Assembly (NCBI GenBank): GCA_016926755.1
Contig: JAFGNZ010000375.1
Location: forward strand, 1-43,416
Reading direction: 5' to 3'
Source: Myxococcaceae bacterium
GTDB taxonomy: Bacteria; Myxococcota; Myxococcia; Myxococcales; Myxococcaceae
DNA: 43,416 nucleotides
Shown here piece after piece: positions 1-7,693 of the stretch (position 1 is its first letter; each line of letters begins with the position of its first letter). The notes under the pieces were generated by a model that saw only the letters and a list, made by a program, of their open reading frames with translations, made no database searches and was not told where the DNA came from. Position numbers and translations under genes: made by a program.

Positions 1-531
<531 letters not shown>

Positions 532-559
532 TCCTCCCGTCGTCTGCTGAAGTCCCCGC

Positions 560-601
560 CCGCCGCCCCAGCCTCCGTGCCAGGGCGGCGGTTGCTTTTT
601 C
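560..601 (+). terminator. Rho-independent terminator of rpoC
   Basis: A 9-bp perfect stem, CCGCCGCCC (560-568) with GGGCGGCGG (583-591), closes a 14-base loop and is followed by TTGCTTTTT. It lies just downstream of the rpoC stop and separates that operon from the next gene. Confidence 0.85.
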
Positions 602-624
602 GCCTGCCCCTCGAGCGACCTGAC

Positions 625-668
625 TTGACGGCCATGATGCGTCGCGTTAGTTTGACGCGATACGTCAA
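625..668 (+). promoter_or_regulatory. Promoter with overlapping palindromic operator, upstream of the 693 gene
   Basis: TTGACG (625-630) and TAGTTT (648-653) are separated by 17 bases, a good fit to a housekeeping sigma promoter. Directly over the expected transcription start lies a perfect inverted repeat, TTGACG-CGATA-CGTCAA (652-668). Its position suggests that a dimeric repressor could block initiation. TTGACG also occurs in both the -35 and the operator, 27 bases apart. The regulator is unknown. Confidence 0.5.
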
Positions 669-692
669 CCGCAGCACACAAGGAGAGCGCAC

Positions 693-1118
693 ATGGCGAC
701 CAACGGCAAGGCGAAGAACCTGGAGACGTTCATGAAGCAGCAGCTCGAGGGCGCGCAGAAGCGCTTCGAGGGGCTGGAGCAGGAGGCCGGCAAGGTGCTC
801 AAGACGATCAAGGCCCGCAGCCGCGGTCCGGCCCGTGAGGTGGAGAAGTTCCTGGGGCAGATCAACGCGGACGCCCTGCTGGAGAACCGGAAGGTGAAGG
901 AGCTGGGCCGCAAGGCGACGCAGGTGGGCTCCGAGCTGCGCAAGCGCCTGGATGGCATCCAGACGCGCGCGGTGGAGGCGGTGGGCGTGGCCAGCCAGGC
1001 GCAGGTGAAGGAGCTCAACAAGGAGCTGTCCCGGCTGTCGAAGAAGCTCGACCAGATCCTTCCTCCCTCGGTGAAGAAGGTCACTCCCCGGGCGAGCTCC
1101 CGCGTGTCCGCTTCATGA
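693..1118 (+). CDS. Phasin-like coiled-coil protein
   Basis: A 141-residue, Lys/Glu-rich, almost entirely helical protein with no signal peptide. Heptad-like patterns run through [18 protein letters not shown] and later through [18 protein letters not shown], and the tail is short and basic ([13 protein letters not shown]). This matches the phasin / PhaF-like family, small helical proteins that coat polyhydroxyalkanoate granules and may touch DNA through a basic tail. AAGGAG lies before the ATG. The next gene (1265-1612) has the same build, so the two may act together. Family membership is inferred from composition and pattern; a generic cytoplasmic coiled-coil protein is the alternative. Confidence 0.7.
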   Translation: MATNGKAKNLETFMKQQLEGAQKRFEGLEQEAGKVLKTIKARSRGPAREVEKFLGQINADALLENRKVKELGRKATQVGSELRKRLDGIQTRAVEAVGVASQAQVKELNKELSRLSKKLDQILPPSVKKVTPRASSRVSAS

Positions 1119-1264
1119 CGCGCTGATCCATTGGTAAGTCAACGGAGGGAAGGGTGGGGAGGAAACGGGCGTTCCCTTCGTATCCGGGGTGTGCTTACTT
1201 CGCTGCGAACTTTTCTTTGGTCCCGGGCTTTTTCCAGCCTGGGGCGCACTCCCGGAGCGACCGA

Positions 1265-1612
1265 ATGGACAAGCCAGAGGCTCCCCGAGAGAAGAACCCC
1301 GTCGCAGAGGCGTTCGAGCGGGTCTGGAGCCAGGCCCTGGTCGCCGTCTCCACCGCGGAGGAAGAGGTGAACCGGACCCTGCAGCGTGTGGCCGCCACCG
1401 CCGGCTGGAGCCAGGAAGAGGTGAAGCGCCACGCTCGGGAGTTTACCGAGAAGCTGGTGGGACACCGCAGGGAGCTGGAGCGCAATGTGGAGGAGGCCGT
1501 CCGCGGCACGCTCTCGCGGTTGAAGGTGCCCCGCCGGGAGGAGCTGCAGGAGTTCGAGGCGCGGCTCACGCGACTGGCCGAGCGCATTGACGCACTGGGG
1601 CGGCAGAAGTGA
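1265..1612 (+). CDS. Second phasin-like coiled-coil protein
   Basis: A 115-residue helical protein. I start it at the ATG at 1265, preceded by CGGAG seven bases upstream, rather than at farther upstream codons, whose extension would be non-helical and of atypical composition. It contains a long amphipathic helix with the segment VKRHAREFTEKLVGHRREL and ends in EFEARLTRLAERIDALGRQK. That ending is typical of PHA granule-associated phasins, which often finish in a coiled coil. Its stop overlaps the start of the lytic transglycosylase by one base (TGATG), so the two are translationally coupled. No PHA synthase is in view, so the granule role is an inference from the family. Confidence 0.65.
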   Translation: MDKPEAPREKNPVAEAFERVWSQALVAVSTAEEEVNRTLQRVAATAGWSQEEVKRHAREFTEKLVGHRRELERNVEEAVRGTLSRLKVPRREELQEFEARLTRLAERIDALGRQK

Positions 1613-2343
1613 TGCCCCCTGCCGCGCAGGCTCGGGGTGGCAGGTGGCTGGCTCGCCTCCACGTCCTGAGCTCCGGGTGCGCGAAGCTCCCGCTGATCGC
1701 TGGGATGGCGCTCGTGCTGTCGGCGCGCATCATCCCGGTATTGAGCGAGCCGGTGCCTGCCCCCGTGCTGCCCTCGGCTGCCCTGGCGGAGCCGGCCTCG
1801 CATGACGCGGCCTTGATTGACGCGGTGCTGGCGAAGCGGGCCCCGGATCTCGGCCTCACCCTGCGCCGCCAGCTTGGCCAGGCCATCGCCGAGGAGGCTC
1901 GAAGGACGGGCTACGATCCGCTGCTGATCCTGGCCATCATCGACGTGGAGTCGGACTTCGAGGAGGAGGCCGTCTCCGTGAAGGGGGCTCGTGGGCTGAT
2001 GCAGATCAGGCCCAGCACGCTCCACTTCCTCGCCGAGAAGCAGGGCCTGCGGCTGTCCCGCGAGGAGGTCGCCGCCGATCCCGCCCTCTGCGTCCGCCTG
2101 GGCATCCGGTACCTGCGCACCCTGCAGGATCGCTTCGGAGGGGACCTGGACTTCGCCCTCATGGCCTACAACGCGGGGCCCACCCGCATCCGCAAGGCCA
2201 TCAAGGAGGGGGAGGTGGAGGTCTTCCGGCGCTACCCCCGGCTGGTCAAGCGCGACTTCAAGCGGTTCAGGGAGGGGCAGGGCCTGGGAGGGGACTGGGC
2301 CCTGGCGCAGCGTGAAGGCAGCGAGCAACCTCCGGGCCCCTGA
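1612..2343 (+). CDS. Lytic transglycosylase (SLT domain)
   Basis: A 243-residue exported murein lytic transglycosylase that would cleave the MurNAc-GlcNAc bond of peptidoglycan non-hydrolytically. An N-terminal hydrophobic segment (about 27-45) looks like a signal peptide or anchor. The SLT domain spans about 85-215: the catalytic Glu113 is in DVESDF, followed by GARGLMQIRPST and later FALMAYNAGPTRI, which are the ES, GLMQI and AYNAG signatures of family 1. The start is the ATG at 1612, overlapping the upstream stop by one base; the GTG just before it (1609) is an alternative. The tail after about 215 is basic and unmatched. Confidence 0.88.
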   Translation: MPPAAQARGGRWLARLHVLSSGCAKLPLIAGMALVLSARIIPVLSEPVPAPVLPSAALAEPASHDAALIDAVLAKRAPDLGLTLRRQLGQAIAEEARRTGYDPLLILAIIDVESDFEEEAVSVKGARGLMQIRPSTLHFLAEKQGLRLSREEVAADPALCVRLGIRYLRTLQDRFGGDLDFALMAYNAGPTRIRKAIKEGEVEVFRRYPRLVKRDFKRFREGQGLGGDWALAQREGSEQPPGP

Positions 2344-2368
2344 GATTGGGGTGAATGCCCGCCCGTCA

Positions 2369-2394
2369 CGCGCGTTCACATTCGTGTACGCGCG
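2369..2394. terminator. Hairpin after the transglycosylase gene
   Basis: A 7-bp stem, CGCGCGT with ACGCGCG, encloses an inner CAC/GTG pair and an ATTC loop. It lies 25 bases past the stop at 2343. There is no clear T-tract, so it is a weak terminator or a processing site. Confidence 0.4.
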
Positions 2395-2471
2395 CCTTGT
2401 CCGGTCCCTCGGGGTGCGCTAATGGGGCTGCAAGTTCCTGGGACCTTTGAGGATTTCCAGGAGTGAAGCAC

Positions 2472-3182
2472 ATGCACCGCTCGATCTTTGCCACCGCTCT
2501 CATCGCGCTCGCGGCCCTGATGGTGCCCGGCACGGCCCTCGCCGCCTCCGTGTACCTCAACGGCGTGCGCATTGACGGGGTCACCAACCAGAAGTTCGAG
2601 AAGGCCACCGTCCGCCTCGATGAGAATGGAGATGTCCACATCGATGCGCCGGGCTACGCGGTCCGCGTGCAGACGGTACCGTCCACCGCGCCCGCTCCCA
2701 CGCCGGCTCCCACACCCGCCCCCGCGGCTCCCGTGGCAGCCCCTACGGCTCCGCCGCCCGCCGCGCCTGTCGCCCCACCGGCTCCAACTCCGCCAGCCCC
2801 GGCCGAGCCCGAGGAGCCCGCGCGCCTCACCCGGCGCTACTGGCTGGTGACCGAGCAGCCCACCACGGGCATGGCGGAGTACGACATCGACCTTTATATT
2901 AACTCCAAGTGGATCCGGAAACTCCGGAATAGCGAGGAGCAGATCATCTCGGAGATCACCCGCCACCTGCAGCCGGGCAAGAACATCATCCTGCTCAGCG
3001 CTCGCAAGGTCGCTGCTGGAGCGCGGAAGAGTTATTCGCCTCAGCACTACTTCAAGGTCATCATTGGTGAGGGCAACGAGGGCGGGAACACCGTGATGAT
3101 CGACAGGCCGATCGTCACGTTCCAGCGCACGGCTGCGGACACGAAGGACGTATCCCAGGAGTTCACCCTCACCACGCGATAG
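2472..3182 (+). CDS. Exported protein with Pro/Ala-rich linker
   Basis: A 236-residue protein of unknown function. It begins with a clear Sec signal peptide (ATALIALAALMVPGTALAA). A small domain follows (VYLNGVRIDGVTNQKFEKA), then a linker of about 45 residues made almost only of Pro, Ala and Thr, then a C-terminal domain of about 120 residues beginning at RRYWLVTEQPTTG. I place the start at ATG 2472 because AGGAG (2459-2463) is eight bases upstream; the GTG at 2463 overlaps that site and is unlikely to be used. The linker suggests a periplasmic protein with one domain reaching away from the other. No enzymatic motif is visible. Confidence 0.75.
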   Translation: MHRSIFATALIALAALMVPGTALAASVYLNGVRIDGVTNQKFEKATVRLDENGDVHIDAPGYAVRVQTVPSTAPAPTPAPTPAPAAPVAAPTAPPPAAPVAPPAPTPPAPAEPEEPARLTRRYWLVTEQPTTGMAEYDIDLYINSKWIRKLRNSEEQIISEITRHLQPGKNIILLSARKVAAGARKSYSPQHYFKVIIGEGNEGGNTVMIDRPIVTFQRTAADTKDVSQEFTLTTR

Positions 3183-3205
3183 CGCCCGAGGAGGCGGCTG
3201 GTACC

Positions 3206-3670
3206 TTGTTCAATATCGACGAGAGATATCGCGGGCTGCCCGCGAGCCGCGAACAGGTGATCGCGCTCCATACGTCGCTCAACTCGCCGCACCTGTTCAT
3301 CCCGGGTAAGCCGGCGGGGCCGGCGCAGGCGTTCATCCTCGGGCTCCGCGGGTCCACGGGGTTCGCCACCTTCATCTATCTGTACCTGTCCGAGGCCGCC
3401 GAGTGCGCGGTGTACGTCTCCGGCAAGCGCAACACGAGCTTCGAGGAGTACCTGGCCGAGGAGGGCGAGGCGCTCGCCTTCGTCGAGTCCATGGGCTTCA
3501 TGATGGACAACTCGAACTGGCGCTCGCTGCCGCAGCCGACGCAGGAGGAACTGCTGCGGACGCTGCCCGTCTTCTTCCGGGATCCCAAGCAGGTGCCGGC
3601 CGTCCAGAAGAAGGTGGAGGAGAAGCGTAACGCGGCCGCCACGTTGGGTCGGTTCCTCGCCGCCTTCTGA
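3206..3670 (+). CDS. Conserved hypothetical protein upstream of tgl
   Basis: A 154-residue cytoplasmic protein with no signal peptide or membrane segment. I see a compact alpha/beta pattern (FATFIYLYLSEAAECAVYVS) and a mostly helical C-terminal third (TQEELLRTLPVFFRD, then VQKKVEEKRNAAATLGRF). It starts with TTG at 3206; AGGAGG about 11 bases upstream supports this, and no ATG occurs until far into the conserved part. It lies 23 bases after the exported protein and 22 bases before tgl, suggesting an operon with the pilus-assembly lipoprotein. I do not recognise the family, so no function is proposed. Confidence 0.75.
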   Translation: MFNIDERYRGLPASREQVIALHTSLNSPHLFIPGKPAGPAQAFILGLRGSTGFATFIYLYLSEAAECAVYVSGKRNTSFEEYLAEEGEALAFVESMGFMMDNSNWRSLPQPTQEELLRTLPVFFRDPKQVPAVQKKVEEKRNAAATLGRFLAAF

Positions 3671-3692
3671 TCTCCCAGCCCCGAGTCTCCCC

Positions 3693-4445
3693 ATGTCCCG
3701 TGTCTTCTTCGCCTGGCCCCTCGCGCTCGCGCTCGTCCTCTCCGGCTGCAAGCATGTCCCTACGGAGAAGGAGCGGCAGAGCTCCGAGATCCACTACAAC
3801 CTGGGCGTGCAGGCGCAGCAGGCGGGCAACATCCAGGAGGCGCTGAGCGAGTTCCAGCGCGCCGTGGAGCTGGACCCGGAGAACCCCGACGCGCGCAACG
3901 CCCTGGGCATCCTGCTGCACCTGTCCTTCCGGCGGCCCGCGGAGGCCGTGGAGCACTACCAGAAGGCGCTCGAGGTGCGGCCGGACTTCTCCGAGGCTCG
4001 GACGAACCTGGCCAACGTGCACCTGGATCAGGGGCAGTACGACCAGGCCATCAAGCTCTATGAGCAGGTGCTCAACGACATGCTCTACCCCACGCCGTTC
4101 ATCGCCCAGGGCAACCTGGGGTGGGCCTATTTCAAGAAGGGCGACACGGAGAAGGCGCTGGAGAACATCCAGGCCGCGGTGACGCTCAACCCGAACTTCT
4201 GCCTCGGGTACAAGAACCTGGGCCTGATCCACGAGCAGACGGGCAACACCGAGCAGGCGTGCCAGAGCTTCACCCGCTACCGCGAGCAGTGCCCGGAGGT
4301 GGCGGACGCCTACATGCGCGAGGGCGTGTGCCTGGCCAAGCAGGGCCAGGTGGAGACCGCGCGCGAGCGCCTCGGCACGTGCGAGAGCAAGGCCTCCCAG
4401 CCGGCGCTGAAGGATGAGTGCCGCCGCCTGCGGGAGCACCTGTAG
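3693..4445 (+). CDS. tgl: Tgl/PilF-type TPR lipoprotein (secretin pilotin)
   Basis: A 250-residue outer-membrane lipoprotein: signal peptide with lipobox LSGC (Cys19), then about six TPR units from residue ~30 (for example HYNLGVQAQQAGNIQEALSE and ARNALGILLHLSFRRPAEAV). Established knowledge: Tgl of M. xanthus is a ~250-residue six-TPR lipoprotein needed to assemble the PilQ secretin of type IV pili, and it can be transferred between cells. PilF/PilW are its homologues. The next gene is a RodZ-type HTH membrane protein, the same linkage as pilF-rodZ in gammaproteobacteria, which supports the PilF-family call. The Tgl name itself rests on length, lipobox and TPR count, so a paralogous TPR lipoprotein remains possible. 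Confidence 0.72.
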   Translation: MSRVFFAWPLALALVLSGCKHVPTEKERQSSEIHYNLGVQAQQAGNIQEALSEFQRAVELDPENPDARNALGILLHLSFRRPAEAVEHYQKALEVRPDFSEARTNLANVHLDQGQYDQAIKLYEQVLNDMLYPTPFIAQGNLGWAYFKKGDTEKALENIQAAVTLNPNFCLGYKNLGLIHEQTGNTEQACQSFTRYREQCPEVADAYMREGVCLAKQGQVETARERLGTCESKASQPALKDECRRLREHL

Positions 4446-4458
4446 GCCCGGAACGCGC

Positions 4459-4845
4459 GTGGACCACGTCGACTTCGGCAGATATCTCTCCCAGCAGCGC
4501 GAGCTGCGGGGGCTGTCGCGCGAGGACATCTCCCGGGAGACGAAGATCCCTCCGAGCCTCATCGCGGCGCTGGAGGAGGGGCAGGCAGAGCGCCTGCCCT
4601 CTCGGATCTTCGTGCTGAACTACATCCGGGCCTACGCGCACGTGATCGGGCTGGCTCCCGAGGACGCCGTGCTGCGGTACGAGGAGGTGGACAAGGCCAC
4701 TCCGGCGCCCAGCCCGGAGGTGCTGGAGCAGGAGCGGCGGCGGCGCGCGTGGATGGGGCTGGGGATGATGCTGCTCGTGCTGGCGCTCGGCGTGTACGCG
4801 TTTCTGGTGATGAGCGGGAAGCTTCCGCGCCCCTTCGCGGGTTGA
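4459..4845 (+). CDS. RodZ-like HTH membrane protein (short form)
   Basis: A 128-residue protein with an N-terminal XRE-type helix-turn-helix (HTH_25) at about 5-70, including FGRYLSQQRELRGLSRED and an RIFVLNYIRAYAHVIGL-type end. A basic juxtamembrane stretch (RRRR) and one transmembrane helix (about 98-118) follow. RodZ links MreB to the membrane through this HTH in rod-shaped bacteria. This form has only a short periplasmic tail and no C-terminal DUF4115 domain. The start is GTG 4459, just after the tgl stop; upstream codons would overlap tgl and add unrelated sequence. Only eight bases separate it from recO, so tgl, this gene and recO look co-transcribed. Confidence 0.8.
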   Translation: MDHVDFGRYLSQQRELRGLSREDISRETKIPPSLIAALEEGQAERLPSRIFVLNYIRAYAHVIGLAPEDAVLRYEEVDKATPAPSPEVLEQERRRRAWMGLGMMLLVLALGVYAFLVMSGKLPRPFAG

Positions 4846-4853
4846 GAGAGACC

Positions 4854-5588
4854 ATGGAGCGCTTCGTCGACGAGGCATTGGTGCTGTCCACCATGGACTA
4901 TGGTGAGGCGGACCGGCTGGTGACGCTCCTCACGCGCGAGCACGGCAAGCTCACGGCCTTCGCCGCGGGGGCGCGCAAGAGCAAGCGGCGCTTCGCTGGC
5001 GCGCTGGAGCCGTTCATGCGCCTGCGCGTGCAGATCGTGGAGACGCGCGGCAGCACCGTCCGGCTGGACAGCGTTGACATCGCGGCCGGCTACTACACGG
5101 CCCGGCAGGACCTGGCGTTGATCGCCCGGGCCCTGTACGCCGTGGAGCTGTGCCGCGAGCTGACGAGGGATCACGAGCCCCACCCGGAGCTCTTCGCGCT
5201 GCTGGCGGAGTACCTCGCCCGGCTGGACGCCAAGGAGGCGGGCCCTACCTCGCTGCTCGCCTTCGAGCTGTCCGCGCTGGCTCACGCGGGCCTGATGCCG
5301 CGCTTCGACGCGTGCGCGCTGTGTGGCGGGGAGCCCGGCGAGCGGCCCCGCTTCGATCAGTCCCACGGCGGCGCGGTGTGCGAGCCGTGCTGCGGGCGGG
5401 CCCGGGACGCGGTGGCGATCCCTCCGGCGCTGCTCTCGGGCCTGCGGGCGCTGCAGGAGGGGCACCGCACGCCGCTGCCACCCGAGCTGCGCGCGCGCGC
5501 TCGGGGCCTGCTCAACGTCTTCATCTCGCACCACCTGGGCCGGCGCCTCAAGAGCGTGGACTTCATGGCCCAGGTGGGGCTGGACTGA
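4854..5588 (+). CDS. recO: DNA repair protein RecO
   Basis: A 244-residue recombination mediator that loads RecA on SSB-coated DNA with RecR/RecF and anneals strands. The N-terminal OB fold starts at DEALVLSTMDYGEADRLVTL and contains LTAFAAGARKSKRRFAGAL, typical of RecO. The middle and C-terminal part is helical and holds a zinc-binding four-Cys site (CALCGG followed ~25 residues later by CEPCC). The length is normal for the family. ATG 4854 is chosen because it puts the OB fold at the N-terminus; upstream starts overlap the RodZ-like gene. The gene converges with the minus-strand gene ending at 5602, with only 13 bases between them. Confidence 0.92.
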   Translation: MERFVDEALVLSTMDYGEADRLVTLLTREHGKLTAFAAGARKSKRRFAGALEPFMRLRVQIVETRGSTVRLDSVDIAAGYYTARQDLALIARALYAVELCRELTRDHEPHPELFALLAEYLARLDAKEAGPTSLLAFELSALAHAGLMPRFDACALCGGEPGERPRFDQSHGGAVCEPCCGRARDAVAIPPALLSGLRALQEGHRTPLPPELRARARGLLNVFISHHLGRRLKSVDFMAQVGLD

Positions 5589-5601
5589 GGCAGCGGACGG
5601 A

Positions 5602-6240
5602 TCAGCCGCGGACCGAGGACCGCCCCACCGGCTTGAAGGGCTGCTGCTCCACCTCCGCCGCACGCTGGGCCTCCAGCAGCGCGGCCTCCACCGCGGAGAT
5701 CTGCTGCACCTGCTCGGGCTCGGGCGGAGCATCGGACACCGCCTGGAACTCCGGCACGGTATTCGCGCGATCCTTCCACGCGGCCTCCGCGGGGGCCTCA
5801 TACTTCAGCGGATCCTCCGCGGGGGCCTCAGCGCGCAGCGGTGCATCCGGGACGCTCAGAGAGAACCCGGACTCGTTGCGCACCGAGTAGTCCTCGGTGT
5901 CCTTGAAGTAGATCTCGTACGTGGACTCGACCTGCTTCGCGTGCTGCGCGCGCGCCGAGGTGCCTTCCAGCGTCTCCTGCAGGCGCTCCTTGAACTCCGC
6001 GGTCGTCAGCAGGTTGTCGATCCCGCTCAGGTTCACCAGCGGCCGCTTGCCGAGCCCGTCGATCCCGTCCTTCTGCTGCGCGTCGAGGTTGTCGAACCCA
6101 TCCTGGAAGCGCTGCTGCTGGAGCCGGGGGATCTCCTCGACGGGGGGCGTCTCCACCTGATCGCTGACAGGGGGGAGATCCTCGAGCAGTTCACCCGCTC
6201 GATCGACCTGGACACCACGCTTCAGACGAATGGCGCTCAC
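5602..6240 (-). CDS. Hypothetical acidic protein, last gene of the vWA operon
   Basis: About 212 residues, acidic and Glu/Ala/Pro-rich, without signal peptide or membrane helix. The N-terminus reads VSAIRLKRGVQVDRAGELL from a GTG at 6240. A GTG at 6261 is an alternative start, and neither has a clear ribosome-binding site. The central part (FDNLDAQQKDGIDGLG, then LVNLSGIDNLLTTAEFKERL) resembles a structured helical region. The C-terminal half has two copies of an EAPAE motif, from a short DNA repeat near 5785 and 5815. It follows the Cys-rich lipoprotein by 46 bases and is probably in the same operon. I do not recognise the family. Confidence 0.6.
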   Translation of the reverse strand: MSAIRLKRGVQVDRAGELLEDLPPVSDQVETPPVEEIPRLQQQRFQDGFDNLDAQQKDGIDGLGKRPLVNLSGIDNLLTTAEFKERLQETLEGTSARAQHAKQVESTYEIYFKDTEDYSVRNESGFSLSVPDAPLRAEAPAEDPLKYEAPAEAAWKDRANTVPEFQAVSDAPPEPEQVQQISAVEAALLEAQRAAEVEQQPFKPVGRSSVRG

Positions 6241-6286
6241 GTGGGAATTTTCGGAGGCCACGAAGCGAAGTTGCGTCTCTCGCGCT

Positions 6287-7687
6287 TCAGGGAAGCTCTG
6301 TCGCCGGACAGAAGCCTGACAGAGGTGCGCAAGCCTGGATGTAGGTGTGCGGCTGTCCCACAGTGTCGGCACAGTAGAAGCGAGTGCCCGACTCGTTCTC
6401 CACCTGGAAGCCCTTGCACCTGAAGGTCTGCCCGGGCGCGTTGGGATCCGAGGGACAGGCGCCGCCCTCGCCGGTGGTGCAGGAGAAGATGACATCCGTG
6501 CAGTCGAACCCCGAGGGACAGTCCTCATTGCTGGCGCAGTGCGAGCCGCAGAAGTTGCGCGACTGGCCCTCGCTGATGAAGGTGAGGCACGAGGCGGCCG
6601 AGCCGCAGACGCCGGGGGAGGACGTGCAGTCTCGGCAGTCCACGCGGCCCGAACGGTCGGCGCACACTCCCGAGGAGGGGGCGCAGAACAGGTTCACCTC
6701 GCAGCTGGCGTTGATGCGGCAGAACTCGCGGCACTGCCCGCCCTCGCAGGCCTGCTTGTCGGGACAGTCCGCGTCCCGGCGGCACCCCGGGCGGCAGCGT
6801 GCCATTCCGGGATCGCAGAGCTGCCCGAACGCGCAGTGCTCGTCGATCGTGCAGGGCCCGCTGGGGATGCAGTGGTCCGTGGTGATGTCGCAGAAGTTGC
6901 CGCTGGGGCAGTCGGCGTTCGTCGTGCAGTTGCCGAGCGCCTGGCAGAACCCGAGGCTGTTGCAGTACTGGCCCGCCCTGCAGCCCGAGTTGTCGCGGCA
7001 GCGGCAGGCGCCGGAGGCCGCGTCACAGAAGCTGCCAGGGCCACACGCCGCGTCGCTGATGCAGACGCAGCGCTCCCCGGCCGGATCCTTGCGGTAGCCG
7101 GGCGGGCAGCACGAGTCGCCGTTGCACACGCACGCCTTCACCGTGGCGTTGTACGTGTGGTCCACCGGGCAGCAGGAGGTCCGCGCGCAGACACAGTCCT
7201 TGCGCTCGGGATCGTAGCGGTGATCCACCGGGCAGCACTCGTCCGAGCTGCACACGCAGCGCTCCGCCACGGGATCGAACCGGAAGCCCTGGGGGCAGCA
7301 GCTGTCCGCCGTGCAGCGGCACGCGCCCTGCTGGGTGTCGAAGGTGTAGCCGGCGGGGCAGCACTCCTGCTCACCGCACTCGCAGCGGCCCGCCTCCGCG
7401 TTCCACACGTAGGCCACCGGGCAGCAGGCGTCATCGCGGCAGACGCAGGACTCGCTCGCCTCGGAGTACTCGTGGCCCTCCGGACAGCAGGCGGTGTCGC
7501 GGCACACGCACACCCCCGCCTCGCAGCTCATCCCCTCCGGGCACGCCTGATCCGTGAGGCACTCGCAGGTGTCGCCGTTGGAGGCGTAGCCCACGGGGCA
7601 CTCCGGCGTGAGGGCCGTCCGCGCGCAGGCCGACAGCCCGAGCAGGGCCAGGGACGCAAACAGGAGGAGGGCGGTGGAGCGGTTCAC
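6287..7687 (-). CDS. Cys-rich lipoprotein with seven 21-residue repeats
   Basis: A 466-residue secreted lipoprotein, GTG start, lipobox LSAC (Cys21). Residues 62-208 are seven in-register 21-residue repeats of the form C-x4-CCP-x11-12-C-x. A degenerate eighth copy follows, and then units of the type C-x2-D-x-DC-x2-G-x2-C that resemble Dickkopf- or EGF-like Cys modules (for example NADCPSGNFCD and DADCPDKQACEGGQC). No enzymatic domain is visible. So many paired cysteines imply a rigid, disulfide-bonded rod outside the inner membrane. The gene starts six bases after the vWA lipoprotein stop, so the two are almost certainly co-expressed and may form a surface complex. Function unknown. Confidence 0.85.
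   Translation of the reverse strand: MNRSTALLLFASLALLGLSACARTALTPECPVGYASNGDTCECLTDQACPEGMSCEAGVCVCRDTACCPEGHEYSEASESCVCRDDACCPVAYVWNAEAGRCECGEQECCPAGYTFDTQQGACRCTADSCCPQGFRFDPVAERCVCSSDECCPVDHRYDPERKDCVCARTSCCPVDHTYNATVKACVCNGDSCCPPGYRKDPAGERCVCISDAACGPGSFCDAASGACRCRDNSGCRAGQYCNSLGFCQALGNCTTNADCPSGNFCDITTDHCIPSGPCTIDEHCAFGQLCDPGMARCRPGCRRDADCPDKQACEGGQCREFCRINASCEVNLFCAPSSGVCADRSGRVDCRDCTSSPGVCGSAASCLTFISEGQSRNFCGSHCASNEDCPSGFDCTDVIFSCTTGEGGACPSDPNAPGQTFRCKGFQVENESGTRFYCADTVGQPHTYIQACAPLSGFCPATELP
7064..7504 (-). repeat. Tandem 63-bp coding repeats (7 copies)
   Basis: Seven consecutive 63-base units encode the 21-residue CCP repeats of the Cys-rich lipoprotein (residues 62-208). The cysteines and the Pro are invariant while the intervening residues differ between copies, so the array is old and under selection for the disulfide frame rather than freshly amplified. 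Confidence 0.85.
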
Positions 7688-7693
7688 GGGACC

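Noticed and set aside
1195-2379. Minus-strand open frame over the phasin and transglycosylase genes
   Set aside because: It is antisense to genes with recognisable motifs and shows no domain.
2463-2465. GTG start for the Pro-rich exported protein
   Set aside because: It overlaps the Shine-Dalgarno sequence for the ATG at 2472.
2680-2815. Pro-Ala rich repetitive DNA in the exported protein as a possible repeat element
   Set aside because: It is an in-frame linker with ordinary codon use; no unit is repeated exactly enough to be a mobile or regulatory repeat.
5785-5835. A short direct repeat in the vWA operon's last gene
   Set aside because: Two copies encode the repeated EAPAE motif of a low-complexity region; no wider repeat is involved.
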